This document shows positions 59,396 through 64,000 of a stretch of 64,000 nt of DNA, piece by piece. Source of the stretch: Rubrobacter_A sp965214435 (GTDB lineage Bacteria > Actinomycetota > Rubrobacteria > Rubrobacterales > Rubrobacteraceae); contig OZ243960.1 of assembly GCA_965214435.1 (NCBI GenBank), positions 1,798,001-1,862,000 of the forward strand, written 5' to 3'. Position numbers and translations under genes: made by a program. The notes under the pieces were generated by a model. The model made no database searches and was not told the origin of the DNA. It worked only from the letters and a program-made list of their open reading frames with translations. Position 1 is the stretch's first letter, and the number at the start of each line of letters is the position of its first letter.

Positions 59396-60190
59396 ATGGC
59401 ACGGTCGGACGGAGAAGGACGGGTGGCGCTGGTCACGGGGGCGGCGCGGGGCATCGGGCGCGGTATAGCGTTGCGGCTCGCTGCTGACGGTCTCGACGTT
59501 GCGGTGAACGACCTCGAAGCCAACGCCGAGGCACTAGATGACGTCGCGCGGGAGGTAAGGGAGGCGGGCGCGCGGTCGGCCGCCGTGGTCGCGGATGTCT
59601 CCGAGGCCGATGAGGTAGAGGACATGGTCGGCCGGGTTGTAGAAGAGTTCGGGCGGCTGGACGTTATGGTGGCGAACGCCGGTATCTCGCGGGTCGAGTC
59701 GATCCTAGATACTGAACCGGAGGACTGGGACCGGGTCATGGAGATCAACGCCCGCGGGGTATTTCTCTGCTACAAGGCGGCCGCGCGGCAGATGATCCGG
59801 CAGGGCACCGGTGGTAAGATTATCGGCGCCGCCTCGATAGTCGCCCACCAGGCGTCCGCACTCATGGCCCACTACTCGGCTTCCAAGTGGGCCGTCCGGG
59901 GCCTGACGCAAGCCGCCGCGATGGAGTGGGCCCCGCACGGCATAACCGTAAACGCCTACTGCCCCGGCATCGTGGACACCGCGATGTGGACGCTCATAGA
60001 CGAGAAGCTCGGTGAGGACGAGGGCCTACAGAAAGGCGAAGCTCTCGCCAAATACTCCCAGCTCGCCCTCCTCGGCCGGGCCTCCGTACCGGAGGACGTG
60101 GCCGGTTTCGTATCGTATTTAGCTTCGGCAGACTCCGACTTCATGACCGGCCAGTCCGTAATGATCGACGGCGGCATCCGCTTCTCGTAA
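59396..60190 (+). CDS. SDR-family oxidoreductase (acetoin/diacetyl or sugar reductase-like), 264 aa
   Basis: Classical short-chain dehydrogenase. ALVTGAARGIGRGIALRLAA is the TGxxxGxG nucleotide motif, VMVANAG the NAG motif, IIGAASIVAH contains the catalytic Ser, and MAHYSASKWAVRGLTQAAAM contains YxxxK. GITVNAYCPGIVDTAMWTLI and GQSVMIDGGIRFS are typical of the acetoin reductase/2,3-butanediol dehydrogenase group, but many sugar dehydrogenases share them. ATG 59396 has GGGAGGGG upstream, so I reject longer frames overlapping the previous gene. It is co-directional and close to the enolase-family gene, so oxidation of the matching sugar is the simplest guess. Confidence 0.92.
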   Translation: MARSDGEGRVALVTGAARGIGRGIALRLAADGLDVAVNDLEANAEALDDVAREVREAGARSAAVVADVSEADEVEDMVGRVVEEFGRLDVMVANAGISRVESILDTEPEDWDRVMEINARGVFLCYKAAARQMIRQGTGGKIIGAASIVAHQASALMAHYSASKWAVRGLTQAAAMEWAPHGITVNAYCPGIVDTAMWTLIDEKLGEDEGLQKGEALAKYSQLALLGRASVPEDVAGFVSYLASADSDFMTGQSVMIDGGIRFS

Positions 60191-60247
60191 ACCGCCGCCC
60201 GCTGTTCGAGCACCGGGTCTCTCCGGTAGTCGGCTAGACTAGAGCGC

Positions 60248-61990
60248 GTGGGCAAGCTGAAGCGTATCCAAGCCGGAAAAACCGAGCGGTGGCTGCTCGC
60301 GGCGTACTTCGCCGCACTCGCCGTTCTCGGTGTTCTGACGGTAGGTAGTATAGGCATTACCTGGGACGAGCCGAACTACTTTACTTCCTCCTACTCCTAC
60401 TTCTCCTGGTTCGGCCACATCTTTCAGCAACCGTCGGATTTCTTCGCCTCCATCGACCGCTACTGGGAACAGAGCCACGAGGCCCCGCCGTTCTTCAAGC
60501 TTTTCGCCGGTATATTCGCCGGGGCTGGGGCTATCCTCTTCGGGACCGGCGACCTCGACCGGCTCGGGGACGCCTACCGGCTCGGCTCCTACACGCTGTT
60601 CCTTTTTTCTACCTACGCGGCGTTCCGATTTGCGCGGGAGGAGTTCGGACGGGCGTCCGGCTGGGGTGCGGCTTTAACTATGCCGCTCATACCGGTGCTC
60701 TTCGGATTTGCCCGGCTCGGACAACTGGACGGGGCGGCGGCCTCCATGTACCTGCTCGCCGCCCTCGCCCTCTACAGGATGCTCGTCCGCGGCGGCCGGT
60801 GGCGGACCGCGCGGGCCGGGATTCTCCTCGGGCTCGCGTTCGCGACCAAGCTCACCGTGTTCCCGCTACCAGCCGCCGCCCTGCTCTGGATGTTGGTCTA
60901 CCGGCGAAACGTCGCGCGGGGAGCCATCCTGCGGCTCGGGACGAGCTTCGCGTTCGGGGCGGCGGTGTTCTTCGCGATCTGGCCCTGGCTGTGGCCCGCG
61001 CCCTTCTCCCGAACCTGGGATTTCCTTACCTGGGCGCAAGGGATAGAGGACGAACGCCTGACCTACTACCTCGGCGAGTGGTGGGCCGGCGCGCCGCTGC
61101 ACTACCCGCTCGTCTCCCTCGTGGCGCTCGTGCCGCTCGTGACTGCAATCTCGGGCGTGGCCGGGGTAGTGTGGTTCCTGAAGCAGCGGAGCCCGGCCGC
61201 AGGTTGGATACTTCTCCACCTCACGGTCGTCGTCGCGGCAGCGGGTTCGGGGATCGTCCCGGTCTACGGTGGACCCCGGCAGTTCCTACCCGCGTTCCCG
61301 CTGTGGGCCGTGTGCGCCGGGGCCGGTCTCGGCTGGCTGGTCTCCCGGCTCGGCCGGTCCGAGCGTCCGCTGCGGCGTACCGTGCCCGTACTCGCAGCGT
61401 ACGTGGCGCTCACACTGCCGGGTATCCTGTGGACCGGACCGGCGAACTCGCTGGAGTACTATGGCGAGGCGGTTGGGCTCATCCCCGGCGCTCACGCTTT
61501 AGGTTTCGAGACCACTTATCTGGCCGACACCTACAAGCCCGCCGTCCGGTACGTAAACGAGACCGCCCCCGAGGGAGCCACGGTCTACGCCCAGGCTGGG
61601 ACCTACCCTGTGCTGGAAACCTACCGCAGGACCGGCGGCCTCCGGGAAGACTTGCGCCCGGCGTATCTCGCGCCGGTAGCGCCGGAAAAATATACCTACG
61701 ATGCGAAGCCCCGCGAGGACTCCTATTTCCTGTTCCTGCCGCGGCAGTCGATCTTCACGAACCAGATGCAAGCCCTGACTAAAGAACCCCCGCTCTACGC
61801 CTACGAGAAAGGCGGTGTACCGCTGGTTAAGGTCTACTCCGGCGCGTCCGTCGAAGAGACGCTGGACGTGCGGGGGGCGCCGGAGCCGCGGGAAGTCGGG
61901 CTACTCAACGCGGCGCTCGCCGGCGGGCTCGTCTTGGCCGTCTTTCTGGCGCTCCTCGGGAGGCAGAAGGATCAGCGCGAAGAGCGGTAG
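60248..61990 (+). CDS. GT39/ArnT-like polytopic glycosyltransferase, 580 aa
   Basis: GT-C membrane enzyme using a polyprenyl-phosphate sugar. After TM1 (WLLAAYFAALAVLGVLTVGS), the outer loop GITWDEPNYFTSSYSYFSWF holds the Asp-Glu motif of PMT/ArnT enzymes. About 10-11 more helices run to residue about 400 (FGFARLGQLDGAAASMYLLA is the PMT_2-like segment), followed by an outer domain and a last helix at 555-575. The start is GTG 60248 with no strong site. The 3' end overlaps the convergent GT87-like gene by 90 bases. Confidence 0.87.
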   Translation: MGKLKRIQAGKTERWLLAAYFAALAVLGVLTVGSIGITWDEPNYFTSSYSYFSWFGHIFQQPSDFFASIDRYWEQSHEAPPFFKLFAGIFAGAGAILFGTGDLDRLGDAYRLGSYTLFLFSTYAAFRFAREEFGRASGWGAALTMPLIPVLFGFARLGQLDGAAASMYLLAALALYRMLVRGGRWRTARAGILLGLAFATKLTVFPLPAAALLWMLVYRRNVARGAILRLGTSFAFGAAVFFAIWPWLWPAPFSRTWDFLTWAQGIEDERLTYYLGEWWAGAPLHYPLVSLVALVPLVTAISGVAGVVWFLKQRSPAAGWILLHLTVVVAAAGSGIVPVYGGPRQFLPAFPLWAVCAGAGLGWLVSRLGRSERPLRRTVPVLAAYVALTLPGILWTGPANSLEYYGEAVGLIPGAHALGFETTYLADTYKPAVRYVNETAPEGATVYAQAGTYPVLETYRRTGGLREDLRPAYLAPVAPEKYTYDAKPREDSYFLFLPRQSIFTNQMQALTKEPPLYAYEKGGVPLVKVYSGASVEETLDVRGAPEPREVGLLNAALAGGLVLAVFLALLGRQKDQREER

Positions 61991-63112
61991 CAGCAGGACG
62001 TTGCGCGCCGTGAGCAGGGCGGTGAAGTAGGGTAGGTTCGCCGAGATCGCGTAGTACTCCGAGTTTATAAAAGTTGTGAGTGCTATGACCCCGAAGAGCA
62101 GTGCCCACGTAACCCGCGGGAACCGTATCCCGCCGATAGCCGTCGCTATCGCCAACAGCGGCAGCGGCCAGAACAGAAAGTGCGGCGAGAGTACCTTCCC
62201 GAACACCGCGAACGCGAAAGTCGCCGCCGCGACCCCCCGGATAGCCGCGAGACGCGGATTCTGCCGCCCGCCTCGCACGTAGCAAGCAAGAAGCGCGAGA
62301 CCCGTAGCGAAAAGTTGGAATATTCCGAAGAAACCGGTCAGCGCCTCCCCGAACGGCCCGACGACGTTAAAGCTCCCGTACGAGCGGACGACTTCGTGGC
62401 CGGGCAGCAGCAGCTGGAGGTTGGCCGGGATACTCTCGATCATGGACGGCCGGTCAGCGTGGTACGTGAGGAACGAGAAAGCTTCGGGACCGAAAGCCAG
62501 AACGCCCCACAAGATACCGGCCGCGAACACGGCCCCGGCAACGGTCCAGCGTACTACCGTCTGTCGCAGACTAGCGCCGAAAGCCAGGGCGGGCGCGGCG
62601 GTCATCGGGTAGAGCTTTATGGCGCCGCCCGCGCCCCAGAATATAGCGGCGAGGAGGTTGCGGCCCTGGAGCAGCATTACGGCCCCCACGGTCGAGAAAG
62701 CGACGGGGACGAGGTCGTGGCGGATAAACGGCAGCCGCCAGAAGAGCAGTGTCCCGATTCCGTAGAGTGCGACGGCCCGGACGCCGACGCGGGAGAGCGC
62801 CAGGAGTATTACTATGTCGAAAAAGAGCATCTCGGCCCCGAAGAGGAACGCGTAGGTCTCTGGGTCGGCGGTAAAAAGGCGGGGGAGGATCAGGATGAAC
62901 AGGCTCGACGGTGGGTACTCGTAGGGAAAAGCGGCGTAGGGGAGATCTCCGGCGGCGATACGGTCGGCATAGTCGCGGAAAATCTCCGTCTGAAACGCCG
63001 GTTCCCGGGGAATAAGGAGGAGGACGGCCGTGTGCGCCAGGACGAACGCCACGAGTACCGCCGAGGTTCTCCAGCGGCTGGTGGCGCGTTTCTCTGGATC
63101 CGGGGTCGGCAC
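61901..63112 (-). CDS. GT87 (DUF2029)-like polytopic mannosyltransferase, 403 aa
   Basis: Related to actinobacterial PimE-type polyprenyl-phosphomannose-dependent mannosyltransferases. TM1 is VLVAFVLAHTAVLLLI. The outer loop EIFRDYADRIAAGDLPYAAF then PYEYPPSSLFILILP is the family hallmark, with the catalytic-type Asp after FR. About 9-10 further helices follow; GAGGAIKLYPMTAAPALAFG is the conserved K-x-YP segment. The tail is charged (PEERQKDGQDEPAGERR). GTG 63112 or nearby is the start. It is convergent with and overlapping the 60248-61990 gene, and divergent from the ECF sigma factor. Confidence 0.87.
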   Translation of the reverse strand: MPTPDPEKRATSRWRTSAVLVAFVLAHTAVLLLIPREPAFQTEIFRDYADRIAAGDLPYAAFPYEYPPSSLFILILPRLFTADPETYAFLFGAEMLFFDIVILLALSRVGVRAVALYGIGTLLFWRLPFIRHDLVPVAFSTVGAVMLLQGRNLLAAIFWGAGGAIKLYPMTAAPALAFGASLRQTVVRWTVAGAVFAAGILWGVLAFGPEAFSFLTYHADRPSMIESIPANLQLLLPGHEVVRSYGSFNVVGPFGEALTGFFGIFQLFATGLALLACYVRGGRQNPRLAAIRGVAAATFAFAVFGKVLSPHFLFWPLPLLAIATAIGGIRFPRVTWALLFGVIALTTFINSEYYAISANLPYFTALLTARNVLLLPLFALILLPPEERQKDGQDEPAGERRVE

Positions 63113-63181
63113 GGCGCGTATTCTGGCAGAAACCCCCTGTGTACGAAACTTTCCGGCAGAAAAGACGTATATTTATGTAAG

Positions 63182-63790
63182 ATGGGTAACGTACCTACAG
63201 TGGCGCTAGAAGGCTGGCGACAGAAGCTAAAGGGGGTAGCAGCCCCCCGGAGCCGGCTTCTGGACGACGAACTCGTCCGGCGGACGCTCGACGGAGATTT
63301 GCGCTCCTACGAAGAGTTGGTGAAACGTTACGAGCGGCTTGTTGGAAGCCTTCTCTACCCTTACGCCCGGCGTGAGATCTCGACCGAAGACCTGGTACAG
63401 GAGACCTTCCTGCGGGCCTACGACCGGCTGGAGACCTTTAACCCGGATTACCGCTTCAAGACCTGGCTGCTCGCCATCGCCAATAACCTAGGCATAGACA
63501 CCCTGCGCCGGCGCCGGGAGACCGTCGAGTTCAACCCGGAGATCCATGCCGGGTCGGGCCGGGGGCCGGAGGCCGCCACCCTGGAAGCCGACCGTTTCCA
63601 GAGCGTGGAGAAAGCTATAGAAACCCTACCGGAGACTTACAGCGTGCCCCTGATCCTGCGCTATAAAGAGGAGATGAGCTACGCCGAGATAGCGGAAGTC
63701 CTCGATATAACCGGGCAGGCGGTGAAAAGCCGGCTCTTCCGGGCCCGCAACATGCTCTCCAAAAAACTCGCGGAGACTGAGAAAGGGTGA
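63182..63790 (+). CDS. ECF-type RNA polymerase sigma factor, 202 aa
   Basis: Group 4 sigma factor. The sigma-2 region at residues about 30-100 holds LRSYEELVKRYERLVGSLLY and EDLVQETFLRAYDRLETF then KTWLLAIANNLGIDTLRRRR, and the sigma-4 region at about 140-195 holds YSVPLILRYKEEMSYAEIAE then DITGQAVKSRLFRARNML. The start is ATG 63182; the long frame upstream is a shadow of the opposite gene. No Shine-Dalgarno is visible and TATATT lies about 15 bases upstream, so it may be nearly leaderless. The last codons overlap the anti-sigma start (GTGA). Such a pair usually responds to envelope or oxidative stress. Confidence 0.94.
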   Translation: MGNVPTVALEGWRQKLKGVAAPRSRLLDDELVRRTLDGDLRSYEELVKRYERLVGSLLYPYARREISTEDLVQETFLRAYDRLETFNPDYRFKTWLLAIANNLGIDTLRRRRETVEFNPEIHAGSGRGPEAATLEADRFQSVEKAIETLPETYSVPLILRYKEEMSYAEIAEVLDITGQAVKSRLFRARNMLSKKLAETEKG

Positions 63791-64000
63791 GCGGCTGCCA
63801 GTGCAACCCGGAGGCCGTGTTCGAGCTCGCCGAGAATATACTGTCCCCGGAGCAGGAGAAAGAGGTGCGGAGTCACCTGTCTCGCTGTCCGGGATGCAAG
63901 GACCTTTACAAACAAGAACTCGACCTCAGCGCATTCTTGTCCTCCACGAAGTTCCCCAGGCGGCGGGAATCGCCGGAGAAATCCGTCTGTCGTGGGGTGG
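63787..64000 (+). CDS. Anti-sigma factor with zinc-finger domain, N-terminal part (3' end outside window)
   Basis: GTG 63787 overlaps the sigma-factor stop by 4 bases. The first residues read SGCQCNPEAVFELAENILSP, then EQEKEVRSHLSRCPGCKDLY. HLSRCPGC is the HxxxCxxC motif of ZAS-type anti-sigma factors, with an upstream Cys/His as fourth ligand. The 71 visible residues run to the window edge, so any membrane helix or sensor domain is not seen. It should bind and inhibit the ECF factor encoded just before it. Confidence 0.9.
   Translation, partial: MSGCQCNPEAVFELAENILSPEQEKEVRSHLSRCPGCKDLYKQELDLSAFLSSTKFPRRRESPEKSVCRGV

Noticed and set aside
62180..63181. Very long N-terminal extension of the ECF sigma factor
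   Set aside because: It is antisense to the GT87-like gene and strongly Arg/Glu/Gly-biased; the sigma-factor homology begins after ATG 63182.

Overview
The window reads as chromosome of a GC-rich actinobacterium, most likely Rubrobacter or a close relative. This is inferred from an F420-type LLM oxidoreductase, a mycobacterial InhA-type enoyl reductase, carotenoid genes, many GTG/TTG starts, promoters of the TTGAC(t)-N17/18-TAG(a/g)(a/c/g)T kind, and a gene set expected of a radiation- and desiccation-hardy pigmented organism. I could not run any database search, so the genus is an inference.

Left end (1-5400): the C-terminal part of a GH42 beta-galactosidase runs in from the left. It is followed by small orphan proteins, a J-domain protein and an HU protein, separated by unusually long gene-poor gaps. 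From 5987 to 11928 lies the most unusual part of the window: five same-strand genes, plus one small coupled gene, built by shuffling a few modules. The modules are a conserved N-terminal alpha/beta block, a helical 'Q-rich' block, long 11-residue LEA-like repeats, a 'VQR..DE.GN' block, and C-terminal domains that look like the E3-binding (peripheral subunit-binding) domain of 2-oxoacid dehydrogenase E2. Two of the genes share a near-identical DNA tract.

Galactose region (12016-23610): a DeoR repressor is divergent from an SSS sugar symporter. Next comes a run with an MFS sugar transporter, a 29-residue micro-ORF, galT, galE, galK, a GH36 alpha-galactosidase and an M24-fold protein lacking obvious metal ligands, then an F420-dependent oxidoreductase. 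With the GH42 enzyme at the left edge, this makes a system to import galactosides, hydrolyse them and feed galactose into the Leloir pathway.

Methionine/C1 and carotenoid region (23630-33431): a frameshifted membrane gene and a BrnT/BrnA toxin-antitoxin pair with a frameshifted toxin lie next to a decayed second copy of the metH 3' end. Then come metH and a fused homocysteine methyltransferase/MTHFR gene preceded by a clear SAM-I riboswitch, followed by crtI-crtB.

Middle (33549-46480): an RlmI-type rRNA methyltransferase, HxlR with an NmrA-like reductase, a DsbA-like protein, an ABC export pair, then rpsF-rpsR-rplI-dnaB without ssb. rpsF appears to start at AUC, and dnaB carries a large intein in its P-loop. 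FabI lies downstream.

Right end (46553-64000): a cell-envelope glycan region holds four polytopic GT-C-like proteins, GT2 and GT4 glycosyltransferases, a flippase-like protein and an LTA-synthase/sulfatase-like enzyme. It is interspersed with a YugP peptidase, a Crp/Fnr regulator and a sugar-acid dehydratase/SDR pair, and ends in an ECF sigma factor with its anti-sigma factor running off the edge. No tRNA, rRNA, CRISPR array or insertion sequence was seen.
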